From positions 1 through 64,000 of the forward strand of contig DAHXNE010000025.1 in the NCBI GenBank assembly GCA_027366635.1: a DNA stretch of 64,000 nt, in the 5' to 3' direction. Within the stretch, counting starts at the first letter, position 1, and each line of letters starts with the position of its first letter. Made by a program: the position numbers and the translations under genes. Shown here one piece after another: positions 35,546 to 45,546 of this stretch. The stretch is from Gammaproteobacteria bacterium (lineage in GTDB: Bacteria > Pseudomonadota > Gammaproteobacteria > Steroidobacterales > Steroidobacteraceae). Under the pieces are notes generated by a model. It worked only from the letters and a program-made list of their open reading frames with translations, searched no databases and was not told the origin of the DNA.

Positions 35546-38425
35546 ATGCGATCTGTTCGTCTCTTGTGCCTCTGTGCATTGGCTTTGCCTGTCTCGTTCG
35601 CGGCCGCGGCGAGCCCCCCTGCGCACCAGCGCCCGCTGCCAAGGCAGACGGCGGTGGCCGCACACCTGGCCCGCCGGGCCGCTGCGCTCGAGTCCAATCC
35701 GACCTGGGCCGCCACGCTCGGCCGCGTCGTCGGCAGCGTCGTGTCGATCGACTTCAGCCAAGACCGTGCCTTCGACACCGACGTGAATGAGACCGCCGAG
35801 GCGACCGGCTTCGTGGTCGACGCCAAGCGCGGAATCATCCTGACCAACCGTCATGTCGTGACCCCTGGCCCGGTGACGGCGACCGCCACTTTCATCGATC
35901 GCGAGCAGGTCCCGATTTATCCGATCTACTACGATCCGATTCACGATTTCGGTTTCTACCGTTACAACCCGAAGCTTCTGCGTTACATCCATCCCCGGTC
36001 GCTGCCGCTCGATCCAGCGGGCGCGCGGGTGGGACGCGAAATCCGCGTCATCGGCAATAACGCCGGCGAGCAGCTCGAGATCCTGGCCGGTACGCTGGCC
36101 CGCCTGCACCGCGCGGCGCCATTCTACGGCTTCGGCAATTACAACGATTTCAATACGTTTTACCTGCAGGCAGCCTCCGATACTTCGGGTGGATCATCCG
36201 GCTCGCCGGTGATCGACATCCGCGGGCAGGTGGTGGCGCTCAATGCCGGCGGCGCGGAAAACTCCGCCTCGAGCTTCTATTTGCCGCTCTGGGCGGTCAA
36301 GCGCGCGTTGAAGTTGATCGAGGCGGGACGGCCGGTCACGCGCGGCACGCTCTATACCGTGTTTCATTATCTGCCGTTCTACAAGCTGCAGCGGCTTGGC
36401 CTGCCCGCTGCGCTCGAGGCCGCAGTGCGCAAGGTCTTTCCGCAGCGCACCGGCATGCTGGTGGTCGGCACGGTGCTACCTGGCTCCCCGAGCGCCCGCG
36501 CTCTGCAGCCCGGGGACATCCTGGTCCGGGTCAACGGGCACTACGTCACCACCTTCTGGCCCCTGGAGCGGATTCTCGATCACTCGGTGGGCCGGCAGGT
36601 CAGGTTGCAGCTCGAACAGGGCGGCAGGCTGATCTCGGTCACGCTGCCGGTAGGCGATCTCGACGCGCTCACTCCTAAGGCCTACGTGCAGTTCGGCAAC
36701 GCCGTGGTGAACACGCTGTCGTACGAGATGGCGCTGCAGCTGAACGTGCCGCCGCGCGGGGTCTGGGTCGCCAACCCGGGCTTCGTGTTCGGCGCAGCGG
36801 GGGTGCCGCGCGGCGCGGTCATTCACAGCATCGATTCGTGGCCGATCGACAATCTGCGCGATTTCCGGCGGGCGCTTGCCAAGCTCGCCGACGGTCAATA
36901 TGCCACGGTGCGCTTCACGGTCGCGGCTGATCCGAATACCACTCATCTGGCGTACTTCCGCATGGACCGACGATGGTTCCCGGCGCAGTACTGCGTGCGC
37001 GACGACAAGCTCGACGCCTGGCCGTGCACGGCCCTGCCGCCCGGTCCGCCGTCGCCGCCGCCGCCGGTGAGCTCGACGCGCTTTCCCGTTTACCGCAATC
37101 CGCTGCTGACCCGGCTGGCCCACTCGCTCGTGTCGGTGACCTTCAGCATGCCCTACTCCGTATCGGGAGTGACTGAGCACTACTACCACGGAACCGGCGT
37201 GGTCGTGGACGCCAAGCGTGGCTGGGTCGTGGTCGACCGCAATACGGTGCCAGTTCCCCTCGGCGACGTGACGGTGACGTTTGCCGGGACCCTGCAAGTG
37301 CCGGGCCATGTGGTGTACGTCAGCCCCATTCACAATCTCGCCGTCGTCGCCTACGACCCGCGGCTGATCGGCTCGACGCCGGTGCGCACCGCGAAGCTCA
37401 CGCCGAGCCGGCTGGAGGCCGGTGAGCCCGTGGACGTGATCGGCATCGGCGCCAACAACGATCTGCATTTCCGGGCCACGCAGATTTCGAGCATCGAGCC
37501 GCTGGAGCTGCCGCTGTCGCGGACCGGACTGTTCCGCGACACCAACATCGAGAGCATCCAGCTGGTCAATCCGCCGGACAATTTCGACGGGGTGCTCACC
37601 GACGGCCGTGGGGACGTGCTCGGGCTGTGGTCGAGTTTCGCGTTCGACACCGCCAATGGCGTCGGCCAGGATCTGCAGGGCGTGCCGATCGCGCCGGTCA
37701 AGGCGATGATCGAGCGGCTGCATAGCGGTGCGCCGCTGCATTCGCTCGACGTGGAATTTTCCATGACCGGGCTTTCGAGCGCGCGTCTGATCGGCCTGTC
37801 GCGCGCCTGGGCGGCGCGCATCGCGGCGCACAGCGGTACGCGCCGCGCCGTGCTTACCGTGGTGCGCACCGTGGGCGGCTCTCCGGCGCAGCGACTGCTC
37901 GAGCCGGGTGATCTGTTGCTGGCGGTAGATGGTCGTGTGGTGACGACATTCCAGCAAGTCGCGCGCGCCACCGCGAATCGAACTCGAGTGCGGCTGACGA
38001 TCTGGCGTGGGGCGGGGGCGCTGACGCTGACCGTGCCGACGGTGGTGCTGTCCGGAACACGGCTGCGGCGTGTCCTCGAGTGGGGCGGTGCGACGCTCCA
38101 GGCGCCATTTCAGTCGCTGCTGGCGCAGCGGGGCGTGCCGCCCATCGGGGTGTATGTCGATGACTTCGCGTATGGTTCCCCAGCGGCGCGCTACGGCTTG
38201 TACCCGGGACTGCGGATCGTCGCGGTCGACGGCAAGCCGACGCTCGACTTCAATGCCTTCCTGCGCGCGGTGTCCCGCCAACCCAACCACGCCTCGGTGC
38301 GTCTGACGGCGATTGCCTGGAACAATGCGCCTACGGTGATCACGCTGACGCTGGACAATCACTATTGGCCGGCGTACGAGCTGCTGAGGACGCCGAGCGG
38401 CTGGGTGCGCAGAGCGCTCCACTAG
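35546..38425 (+). CDS. Secreted tandem trypsin-like protease with PDZ domains (Nma111-like layout)
   Basis: A 959-residue exported protein with a signal peptide (residues 1 to about 22). The first HtrA-type trypsin domain has a complete triad: His103 (LTNRHVV), Asp134 (PIHDFGFY) and Ser218 (TSGGSSGSPV). PDZ-like domains follow (GSPSARALQPGDILVRVNG; GVPRGAVIHSID). After a Pro-rich linker near residue 500 a second trypsin fold repeats the pattern, but His is replaced in WVVVDRNTVPVP and the Ser region reads NFDGVLTD, so it is probably inactive. More PDZ segments follow. This active-plus-dead arrangement is that of yeast Nma111 and plant Deg7. CGGAG precedes the ATG. Confidence 0.85.
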   Translation: MRSVRLLCLCALALPVSFAAAASPPAHQRPLPRQTAVAAHLARRAAALESNPTWAATLGRVVGSVVSIDFSQDRAFDTDVNETAEATGFVVDAKRGIILTNRHVVTPGPVTATATFIDREQVPIYPIYYDPIHDFGFYRYNPKLLRYIHPRSLPLDPAGARVGREIRVIGNNAGEQLEILAGTLARLHRAAPFYGFGNYNDFNTFYLQAASDTSGGSSGSPVIDIRGQVVALNAGGAENSASSFYLPLWAVKRALKLIEAGRPVTRGTLYTVFHYLPFYKLQRLGLPAALEAAVRKVFPQRTGMLVVGTVLPGSPSARALQPGDILVRVNGHYVTTFWPLERILDHSVGRQVRLQLEQGGRLISVTLPVGDLDALTPKAYVQFGNAVVNTLSYEMALQLNVPPRGVWVANPGFVFGAAGVPRGAVIHSIDSWPIDNLRDFRRALAKLADGQYATVRFTVAADPNTTHLAYFRMDRRWFPAQYCVRDDKLDAWPCTALPPGPPSPPPPVSSTRFPVYRNPLLTRLAHSLVSVTFSMPYSVSGVTEHYYHGTGVVVDAKRGWVVVDRNTVPVPLGDVTVTFAGTLQVPGHVVYVSPIHNLAVVAYDPRLIGSTPVRTAKLTPSRLEAGEPVDVIGIGANNDLHFRATQISSIEPLELPLSRTGLFRDTNIESIQLVNPPDNFDGVLTDGRGDVLGLWSSFAFDTANGVGQDLQGVPIAPVKAMIERLHSGAPLHSLDVEFSMTGLSSARLIGLSRAWAARIAAHSGTRRAVLTVVRTVGGSPAQRLLEPGDLLLAVDGRVVTTFQQVARATANRTRVRLTIWRGAGALTLTVPTVVLSGTRLRRVLEWGGATLQAPFQSLLAQRGVPPIGVYVDDFAYGSPAARYGLYPGLRIVAVDGKPTLDFNAFLRAVSRQPNHASVRLTAIAWNNAPTVITLTLDNHYWPAYELLRTPSGWVRRALH

Positions 38426-38452
38426 CGAGCGCCGTGCGGAAGGACGCGGACC

Positions 38453-39448
38453 TTGAGAGCTGCGCCGGAGGATCTGCAGGCGGCGTTGCGCGCGCTGCGC
38501 GCGGGGGAGCTGGTCGCTTTCCCGACCGAGACCGTCTACGGACTCGGGGCGGATGCGCGCAACCCGGCGGCGGTGCGCCGCATCTTCACGGTCAAGGGCC
38601 GCCCAGCGCGACATCCCGTCATCGTGCATCTGAGCGATGCGAGTCACCTGGCCGATTGGGCCCGGGAGATTCCGCCGGCTGCCCGGCGGCTGGCCGAGCA
38701 GTTCTGGCCGGGACCGCTGACGCTGGTATTGCCACGCGCCGCCGGCGTCGACGACGGTATCACGGGGGGGCAGGATACCGTCGCGCTGCGTGTTCCCGCG
38801 CACCCCATTGCGCGGCAGTTGCTTGCGGCCTTCGCTGGCGGCATCGCCGCCCCGTCGGCCAATCGTTACGGACGGCTGTCGCCGACCTGCGCCAAGCACG
38901 TCCGTGAGGAGTTTGGTGACGCAGTGAAGCTGGTGCTCGACGGTGGAGATTGTCCGATCGGACTGGAGTCGACCATTGTGGCTTTCGGTGACGATGGAGC
39001 TCGGCTGTTGCGCCCGGGGCGCATCACTGCCGGACAGATTCGCGCCCTGCTCGGGGAGCTGGCGGTCGGTGCCGACGAATCGTCGCCCCGGGTGCCGGGC
39101 AGCACCGCGGCTCATTATGCGCCCTCGACGCCGCTGCATATCGTGCCGGCGGGTCAGATCGACGCGCGCAGCGCGGCCCTCTCGCAGGGCGGACAGCGCG
39201 TGGCGGTGTTGGCGTGGCGGGCGCCGCTCGGCGCGCATCCGGCGGTGACCTGGATCAATGCCGGTCCGCGCCCCCAGCAGTATGGCCACGACCTGTACGC
39301 GCATCTGCGCTCGCTCGATAAGGCCGGCTGCGCCTGCATCCTGGTGCAGGAAGTCCCGGACAGCGAGGCTTGGAGCGCCGTGCGTGACCGGCTGCGCCGG
39401 GCCGCCGTCGGCGCCGCAACCGACGCGTCGATCAGCGCGGCGTCGTGA
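38453..39448 (+). CDS. L-threonylcarbamoyladenylate synthase, Sua5/TsaC1 type
   Basis: The enzyme makes the threonylcarbamoyl-AMP used for the t6A modification at position 37 of ANN-reading tRNAs. The 331-residue protein has the YrdC domain (FPTETVYGLGADARN, KGRPARHPVIVHL, PSANRYGRLSPT) and the C-terminal Sua5 domain after the linker PGSTAAHYAPSTP. E. coli TsaC lacks the second domain. The start is TTG 38453, 27 bp after the protease gene. It ends 3 bp before the decarboxylase gene. Confidence 0.92.
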   Translation: MRAAPEDLQAALRALRAGELVAFPTETVYGLGADARNPAAVRRIFTVKGRPARHPVIVHLSDASHLADWAREIPPAARRLAEQFWPGPLTLVLPRAAGVDDGITGGQDTVALRVPAHPIARQLLAAFAGGIAAPSANRYGRLSPTCAKHVREEFGDAVKLVLDGGDCPIGLESTIVAFGDDGARLLRPGRITAGQIRALLGELAVGADESSPRVPGSTAAHYAPSTPLHIVPAGQIDARSAALSQGGQRVAVLAWRAPLGAHPAVTWINAGPRPQQYGHDLYAHLRSLDKAGCACILVQEVPDSEAWSAVRDRLRRAAVGAATDASISAAS

Positions 39449-39451
39449 CGG

Positions 39452-40633
39452 ATGAGCGCCAGACGCATCCGATTCATTGACCCGTTCCAACCGGCACAGA
39501 TTCGCCGGCTGGTGCGTCAGTTCGGTTCCCCGTTGCTCATCTTGGACTGCGAACGGGTACGCGTGCAGGTGCGCAAGTTGCGTGCGGCGTTGCAGCGTGT
39601 GGATCTGCATTACGCGTTGAAACCCATGCCGCATGCGGCGGTGGTGCAGACCGTGCTTGCCGAGGGTGGCTGCCTCGATCTGGCCACCAGTGGCGAGGTG
39701 CAGCTTGCGCGCCGCCTCGGGGTCGATCCGGCACGGTGCATTCACACGCATCCGATCAAGCGCCCGCAGGACATTCGCAACGCACTCGATTTCGGAGTGC
39801 GCACGTTTGTTGCCGATAACCCCGACGAGGTGCGCAAGTTCGAGCGCTTCACCGACCGCGCCGAGTTGCTGCTGAGGGTCTCGTTCCGCAGCCCCGGGGC
39901 GGTGTGCGACTTGTCACGCAAGTTCGGCTGTGATCCGGAGGATGTGCTCGCCCTGGCGCGACTCGCCGCCGAGCTCGGCATCACCGTGCGCGGACTGTCG
40001 TTCCACGTCGGCTCCCAGGCTGGCGATTCCGCCAAGCACGTCGAAGCGATACACGCTTGCGCCGCGTTGATGGCCGCCGGCAGGCGACGCAAGCTCGGCA
40101 TGCTCGACACGCTCGACATCGGCGGTGGGTTTCCGATCGACTACACGCAGCCGGTGCAGGATATCGGACGATTCTGCGAGCCGCTGCGCGCGGCGCTCGC
40201 CGATCTGCCCAAACGCGTGCGCGTGATCGCCGAGCCCGGCCGCTTCATCGTCGGGCCGGCGGCAATTGCGGTCGCCTCAGTGATGGGCCGGGCGCGCCGC
40301 GAGGGTCATTGGTGGTATTACCTGGACGACGGACTGTACGGTTCCTACAGCGGCCAGTTGTATGATCATGCCCGCTATCCCGTCGAGCCGCTGAAAGACG
40401 CCAGCGAGCGTCTGCCGTCCGTGCTGGCCGGCCCGACCTGCGACAGCATCGATGTGATCGCCGAGAATCTGATGCTGCCGAAGCTCGAGGCGGGTGATCT
40501 GATCGTCGGGCGCGCCATGGGGGCGTACACCTGGGCGAGCGCCTCGGAGTTCAATTTCTTTCCCAAGGCCACGGTGATCGCGGTGAATCTGACGCCGGGT
40601 GACGCCGGCATGGCGATGCCGTTTCCGCTTTGA
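39452..40633 (+). CDS. Ornithine decarboxylase, alanine-racemase fold (type III PLP)
   Basis: The enzyme decarboxylates ornithine (or lysine or arginine) for polyamine synthesis. The 393-residue protein has a PLP lysine in LHYALKPMPH (usual consensus YAVKAN), SFHVGSQ, DIGGGFP, AEPGRFIVG and the catalytic GPTCDSIDVIAE typical of ornithine decarboxylases. The Pro-Met after the lysine is unusual. The ATG follows the Sua5 stop by 3 bp, so the two genes are co-transcribed. Substrate specificity is inferred from the CDSxD motif. Confidence 0.87.
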   Translation: MSARRIRFIDPFQPAQIRRLVRQFGSPLLILDCERVRVQVRKLRAALQRVDLHYALKPMPHAAVVQTVLAEGGCLDLATSGEVQLARRLGVDPARCIHTHPIKRPQDIRNALDFGVRTFVADNPDEVRKFERFTDRAELLLRVSFRSPGAVCDLSRKFGCDPEDVLALARLAAELGITVRGLSFHVGSQAGDSAKHVEAIHACAALMAAGRRRKLGMLDTLDIGGGFPIDYTQPVQDIGRFCEPLRAALADLPKRVRVIAEPGRFIVGPAAIAVASVMGRARREGHWWYYLDDGLYGSYSGQLYDHARYPVEPLKDASERLPSVLAGPTCDSIDVIAENLMLPKLEAGDLIVGRAMGAYTWASASEFNFFPKATVIAVNLTPGDAGMAMPFPL

Positions 40634-40645
40634 ACTGGCGCCGGA

Positions 40646-41494
40646 CTATTTCGGCATCTTGGTGATGAGCGCGCGGAACTGGCGCAGCTTCGCCTCGATG
40701 ACCGCCGCATTTCGCGGGCCCATGCGGATCAGCAACTTCTGTCCGGCCGGCAGCGCCTCGAGCTGGGGATTGGCGAACTGCCAGAATACGTGCGGCCGCA
40801 CCAACTCGATCGGCGTGCTCACGGTGGGCGTGGCGAGCACGCTGTCGATTGCCTGGACCAGGCGGTCGTTGAAGTACTTGTGCGGATAGCCCAGGCTCTC
40901 ATAAGCCTGTTGGAACAGAGGATAGAGACGGAAATAAAGCCGCGCGAGCGCCTTGACGTTGATCCGGCTCACGACCGCCACGAACGGCGTATAGCGCGCA
41001 AAATTGCGCGAGCTGAGCGTCGTGATCCCGCCCTGGCGATCCACGATGGTCTGGCCCGCAGTGGGCTTGATGGGGCGTAGATGGGCCGATACCCTGGCAC
41101 GGGGCAGATTGTCGACCGTGACGACGATCCGCCGGATGACGTTCTTCGGCACCAGGAAGCGCGCCACGGCTGGATGGCCGATGAGGCGATTCAGCGCGGC
41201 GACCAGCATCGCATCGCTGTGATTCAACGGCGGCAGGGGCGCTGTATGCGTCGTGGCGGTCTGCGCGGGGATGGGGTGCTGGATCGCCGGCGCTTGTGGT
41301 GTGCTGCTCGGCAACGGGGTGGGCGCGGGCTGTGCCGCCACCTGGGACGGTGGTGCCGCTGCCGTCGGCGCGGGTGCCGGCTTGCGCATGTGGTAATAGA
41401 CTCCCACGCCGATCAGCGCGGCCGCGACGATGCCCGCCGCTCCCCAAATGACTTTGTTTCGGAAGGACTCTTCCGGGTCAGTCTTATTCCACAT
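40646..41494 (-). CDS. DUF3014 membrane-anchored protein
   Basis: A 282-residue protein with a short cytosolic N-terminus, one transmembrane helix (about residues 15-35), a Pro/Ala/Thr-rich spacer to about residue 90 and a periplasmic DUF3014 domain (LNRLIGHPAVARFLVPKNVIRRIVVTVDNLPR; later YPLFQQAYESLGYP, FNDRLVQAIDSVLATP). The function of the family is unknown. GGAG precedes the ATG. It is divergent from def, with only 44 bp between them. Confidence 0.85.
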   Translation of the reverse strand: MWNKTDPEESFRNKVIWGAAGIVAAALIGVGVYYHMRKPAPAPTAAAPPSQVAAQPAPTPLPSSTPQAPAIQHPIPAQTATTHTAPLPPLNHSDAMLVAALNRLIGHPAVARFLVPKNVIRRIVVTVDNLPRARVSAHLRPIKPTAGQTIVDRQGGITTLSSRNFARYTPFVAVVSRINVKALARLYFRLYPLFQQAYESLGYPHKYFNDRLVQAIDSVLATPTVSTPIELVRPHVFWQFANPQLEALPAGQKLLIRMGPRNAAVIEAKLRQFRALITKMPK

Positions 41495-41538
41495 CGGACG
41501 CCACTCCACGGGACCGGAAATTATTGTACTGTACACCC

Positions 41539-42069
41539 ATGGCCGTGCGACGGGTTTTGAAGATGGGTGAGCCCCTTCTCAGGCAGGTTGCCGCGCCGGT
41601 CGAGCGCTTCGACGTGGAACTCGAAGCGCTGGTTCGCGACATGAACGACACCATGCGGGCGCTGAACGGCGCCGGTCTCGCCGCGCCGCAGATCGGGGTC
41701 AGCTTGCGCGTGGTGATCTTCGAGGTTGCCGACAACCCGCGCTATCCGCATCTATCCCCGGTGCCGTTCACGGTCCTGATCAATCCCGAGCTGACACCGC
41801 TTGGTACGGAGCAGGCCGAAGGGTGGGAGGGGTGCTTGTCCGTGCCGGGTCTGCGCGGTCTGGTCTCGCGCTATACCCACCTGCGCTACCGCGGCGTCGA
41901 TGCGCACGCCCGGCCGATCGATCGGACGGTCCGGGGCTTCCACGCGCGGGTCGTGCAGCACGAGGTCGATCACCTCGACGGGATTCTCTATCCGCAACGC
42001 ATCGCGGACCTGCGCGATTTCGGGTTCGAGGATGTGCTCGGCGCGCAGATGTCGCCGATGCCCGACTGA
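41539..42069 (+). CDS. def: Peptide deformylase
   Basis: Def removes the formyl group from nascent proteins. The 176-residue protein has all three metal motifs: GAGLAAPQIG, EGCLSVPG (Cys ligand) and QHEVDHLDG (two His and the catalytic Glu). TACTGT (41527-41532) ends 6 nt before the ATG and there is no Shine-Dalgarno sequence, suggesting a leaderless mRNA. It stands alone rather than with fmt, so it may be a second def paralogue; that cannot be judged here. Confidence 0.95.
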   Translation: MAVRRVLKMGEPLLRQVAAPVERFDVELEALVRDMNDTMRALNGAGLAAPQIGVSLRVVIFEVADNPRYPHLSPVPFTVLINPELTPLGTEQAEGWEGCLSVPGLRGLVSRYTHLRYRGVDAHARPIDRTVRGFHARVVQHEVDHLDGILYPQRIADLRDFGFEDVLGAQMSPMPD

Positions 42070-42087
42070 TCGGGTTGCCGACGGCGG

Positions 42088-42810
42088 TCAAGCCAGAGTG
42101 TGGAAGACCCGCTGCACGTCGTCGTCCTGCTCGAGCTTGTCGATCAGCGCGAGCGCTTCCTGCGCCTGCTCTTCGGGCAGTTCCGTGGGCGCCGCGCAGA
42201 TGTATTCGTGCTCGGCCGACAGCGGCGTCATTCCGCGGGCCTCGAGCGCCTCCTGGAGCTTGCCGAAATCCGCGAATGCACCGCGGATGACCAGTTGCGG
42301 CTCGCCCTTCTCGCCGGTGCTCTCGCCCATTTCCTCGAGTCCATGGTCGATGAGGTAAAGCTCGAGGTCGTCCTGATCGATGCCGGCCGGATCGAGCCGA
42401 AAGACCCCCATGTGCTTGAACAGGAACGCCACGCTACCCGAAGTGGCCAGGTTCCCGCCGTTCTTGGTGACGATGTTGCGCACGGCCGCCACGGTACGCG
42501 TCGGATTGTCGGTGGCGGTCTCGACCAGCAGCGCCACGCCGTGCGGCGCGTAGGCCTCGTAGAGCACTTGCTGATAGAGCGCGGCGTCGCGACCGCTGGC
42601 ACGCTTGATGGCCGCCTCGATCTTGTCCTTGGGCATGTTGACGGCGCGGGCGTTCTGGATGACACGCCGCAACGCCGGATTGCCCGCCGGGTCGGCTCCC
42701 CCGGACTTCACCGCCATGGTGATGTCCTTGGCGATGCGCGCGAACTGCTTCGCCATGCGGTTCCAGCGCGCAAACATGGTGTGTTTGCGGACCTCGAATA
42801 TGCGTCCCAT
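42088..42810 (-). CDS. yebC: YebC/PmpR family regulatory or translation factor
   Basis: YebC/TACO1 proteins act as transcription regulators and, as shown more recently for some members, relieve ribosome stalling at proline stretches. The 240-residue protein has [22 protein letters not shown] near the start, [28 protein letters not shown] and [14 protein letters not shown]. The more usual order with ruvC is absent; it sits between def and a desaturase gene. Confidence 0.94.
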   Translation of the reverse strand: MGRIFEVRKHTMFARWNRMAKQFARIAKDITMAVKSGGADPAGNPALRRVIQNARAVNMPKDKIEAAIKRASGRDAALYQQVLYEAYAPHGVALLVETATDNPTRTVAAVRNIVTKNGGNLATSGSVAFLFKHMGVFRLDPAGIDQDDLELYLIDHGLEEMGESTGEKGEPQLVIRGAFADFGKLQEALEARGMTPLSAEHEYICAAPTELPEEQAQEALALIDKLEQDDDVQRVFHTLA

Positions 42811-42847
42811 GCGAGCGGACCGGACGGTCGGCTGAGCTTGGCTTAGC

Positions 42848-44014
42848 TTAGGCGAGCTGCGCTTGCAGTACGCGCAGCCGTCGGCGCTGTAGACGCAGGC
42901 GCTGCTCGAGTTCCTTGAATCGCAGCTGGAAGTTGGTGTGTTCCCAATGCTCGACCACGGCGCGCTTCTTCTCCGTGAGCCATTGTTCCTTGATCTTGGC
43001 CCAGTCGGCGACGGCCGCCGTGAACGTCTCGTATTCGCCCGCGATGTGCTGGCGCAGTTCCGAGATGCGCGACGGCGCCGCGGTGGAGGCGGCACGCGCC
43101 AGCAAGCTTTCCGCGCGCGTGAACTGCATCGCTAGGAGTGCGCGTTGGATCTGGAAAACCGGTGTGCGCTTGAGCTTGCGCGTCAAGCCCACGTAGTGCA
43201 GGCCGGCGATCAGCCACTTGGTCGGATCCCATTGCCACCAACGCACCCCATTGCGGTAGTCATGCGCGAAGTGGTGGTGGAAATTGTGATAGCCCTCGCC
43301 GAAGGTCAGAACCGCAAGCACCGGGTTGTCGCGCGCCGTGTTTGCTTCGGAGTACGGCCGGGAGCCCCACATGTGCGCCAGGGAATTGATAAAGAACGTG
43401 AAGTGGTGGCTCAGCACCAGACGCAGCACGCCAGCGAGCAGGAATGTGCCCCACAGATGGCCGGTCAGCCAGCCCACGAGCAACGGCAGCCCGATGTTGG
43501 TCGCAAGCACCAGCGGGACGTAGTGGCGGTGCTGGAATGTGAGCATGCGGTCGCGGCGCAGGTCTGGAATGTTGGTGAAGTTCTCCACGCCGCTCGGGTA
43601 GGCGCGCACCATCCAGCCGATGTGCGAGAACCAGAATCCACGGCGCGCCGAATAGGGATCGAGATCCTCGTCATCGACATTGAGGTGGTGGCGCCGGTGG
43701 CCGCTGCACCAGACCCAGGCACTGTTCTGCAAGGCCATGGTGCCGAAGATCAGAAACAGCGCCCGCACGCTCCAGTGAGCCTCGTACGTCCGGTGCGCCC
43801 AGAGCCTATGGTAGCCGGCGGTGATCGACAGCTCGTTGGCCGCCAGGAAGACCCCGCAGGTGATCCATGCGGCGGCGCTGTACCCATGCGTTAGGCCGTA
43901 CCAGGGCACGACCGCGACCGCAACTAAAAAAGTCAACAAAAACAGAAGGATATTTGTCCAGACCAGGGGGGCGGACGGACTGGTCGGCTTGACGGGGGTA
44001 GATGCTTGCGTCAT
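42848..44014 (-). CDS. Delta-9 type fatty acid desaturase with C-terminal helical extension
   Basis: A 388-residue membrane di-iron desaturase that introduces a cis double bond into acyl-CoA or lipid-bound chains. The three histidine boxes are HRLWAHR (His69-His74), SGHRRHH (His106-His110) and [11 protein letters not shown], with about four hydrophobic helices between. Beyond the desaturase domain, about 90 residues form a predicted coiled coil ending in Arg-rich heptads ([20 protein letters not shown]). That extension is found in one bacterial branch, and its role is unknown. Confidence 0.92.
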   Translation of the reverse strand: MTQASTPVKPTSPSAPLVWTNILLFLLTFLVAVAVVPWYGLTHGYSAAAWITCGVFLAANELSITAGYHRLWAHRTYEAHWSVRALFLIFGTMALQNSAWVWCSGHRRHHLNVDDEDLDPYSARRGFWFSHIGWMVRAYPSGVENFTNIPDLRRDRMLTFQHRHYVPLVLATNIGLPLLVGWLTGHLWGTFLLAGVLRLVLSHHFTFFINSLAHMWGSRPYSEANTARDNPVLAVLTFGEGYHNFHHHFAHDYRNGVRWWQWDPTKWLIAGLHYVGLTRKLKRTPVFQIQRALLAMQFTRAESLLARAASTAAPSRISELRQHIAGEYETFTAAVADWAKIKEQWLTEKKRAVVEHWEHTNFQLRFKELEQRLRLQRRRLRVLQAQLA

Positions 44015-44142
44015 GGACGAGAGCGCTCTGATGCGGTGGCGGAAATTTCGTCAACCATAGCACGTTCCGCCGCTTCGGGGCACATGCGAGGCGGTGGGCC
44101 GGTCCCGACGGGGGGAGGCAGCCGAATCGCGCTGCCGGCGCC

Positions 44143-45252
44143 CTAGAACGAGTACACGCCCTGCAGGGCCACCTCGCTCTGATGGTTGGCGTATTGAGTG
44201 ACGGACGCGCCGGTGCTTGCGAGGGTGTGCGTATAGGTGAAGCTGGTTCGATTCGACCAGTCGTACCGTCCCTCGATGCGCAGCTCGAAGTCGCGCGCGG
44301 GGTCGTAGCCCAAGGTGATCGTTCCTTCCTTGAGCGTCTGCGGCGTCCCGGAAATGAATCCATTGCGGTCATCGAGCGCCTCGCCGCGCACCGATACGCG
44401 CCATCGGCTGTCGAGACGGTAGTTCACGTATGCGGCCACGCCGCTCCAATCGCCCCCCGCGGTGACGGCGCTGCGGTCCTGTCTGCCCCAGTCGTAGTTC
44501 AGCACGAACGATAGCGCGGCCGTGGCACTGTAGGTCGCCACGGTATCGATCAGCGTGCGCCGGGTGAGATCGACCGGATCGTTGCCGATATAGCTCTGCG
44601 CGCTGAGCGAGAACGACTGCGAGGGGGTCAGATCGATGCCCAGCTCGGCGGTCTTGGAGCCGGAGCTGAAGCTCGTGTAGTTCCAGCCGTTGTTGACCCC
44701 GGCGATCAAACTCACCGCGCTGTCGAGCACGTAGGTCACGCGCACCCCGGTATGGGTCATGGGCTCGGCGTAATACAGTAGCGACCGCGTGATGTTGGTG
44801 TCCAAGGTCGGCGCGAAATCCTCGGCGCCGGCCAGGGTGGTGAACGTGCCGGCTTGTACGGTCCACTGTCCGTGGACATACTGCAGATAGTCTTGCAGCA
44901 GAGCGACGGGGTCATTGCTCGAGGCAGTGGCGCTCTGAGCCGCATTGAGGATCTCGGCGTCGCTGCCGCCGACCACGTCGATGAGCGCGCCGAAGCCCTG
45001 CGTAGGCTGGTAGGCGAGCGTCAGGCCGGCCTGGTCCAGCTCGAACGCGTCGTGGCCCGTGTCGAACTGATGGTAGGTGTTGTCGCCGGAGGAGTGGTAA
45101 TACGAGGCGGCGACGTAGCCGGATTCCGTTATGCCGGAATTGCTCAGAAGCTGCGCGAGCGTCGCCGCCGGCGATCCGCCCGCCCAGGCGCTCGCTGGCG
45201 CAATCACCAACCCGATCCCGAGCAGGGCGCGTTTGTGGGAGACCTTGAACAT
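44143..45252 (-). CDS. Outer-membrane porin-like beta-barrel protein
   Basis: A 369-residue exported protein with a signal peptide (cleavage after ASAWA) and alternating beta strands throughout, ending in Phe (VALQGVYSF), the usual BAM targeting signal. The early segment ITESGYVAASYYHSSG and the repeated hydrophobic-aromatic strands resemble putative beta-barrel porin-2 (BBP2/OmpL-like) proteins. Substrate is unknown. GAAAGG lies before the ATG. The upstream 45253-45546 contains no gene I can support. Confidence 0.8.
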   Translation of the reverse strand: MFKVSHKRALLGIGLVIAPASAWAGGSPAATLAQLLSNSGITESGYVAASYYHSSGDNTYHQFDTGHDAFELDQAGLTLAYQPTQGFGALIDVVGGSDAEILNAAQSATASSNDPVALLQDYLQYVHGQWTVQAGTFTTLAGAEDFAPTLDTNITRSLLYYAEPMTHTGVRVTYVLDSAVSLIAGVNNGWNYTSFSSGSKTAELGIDLTPSQSFSLSAQSYIGNDPVDLTRRTLIDTVATYSATAALSFVLNYDWGRQDRSAVTAGGDWSGVAAYVNYRLDSRWRVSVRGEALDDRNGFISGTPQTLKEGTITLGYDPARDFELRIEGRYDWSNRTSFTYTHTLASTGASVTQYANHQSEVALQGVYSF

Positions 45253-45546
45253 ATTCAACCTTTCGTGACCGCCGTGGGCTGGCGTACGAGTAACGGCAAG
45301 CACACGGCGTGCCAGCGCGTCCCGCCGCGCAAATCCGCATGAATTCCACAGGTGGCCGGCCGGGCGCACCCGGCGCGCGCACCACCGCGGAGCGCATCGG
45401 GCTTCACGGTGGTGCATGCCGGGGGGCGCCGCGACCGCAACGATACGCGTGGGTCGGTGAGCGGCGGGTTACGAAAAGCGCCGGTACCTAATAGTTGCCG
45501 ATCGATTGGTTTTCGCCCCCGAGTCATGCAGCGCACGGGCTTGCTC

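Noticed and set aside
36476-39751. A 1091-codon open frame on the - strand
   Set aside because: It is antisense to the double-trypsin protease and the Sua5-type gene. Composition is Arg/His/Gln-rich with no family signature.
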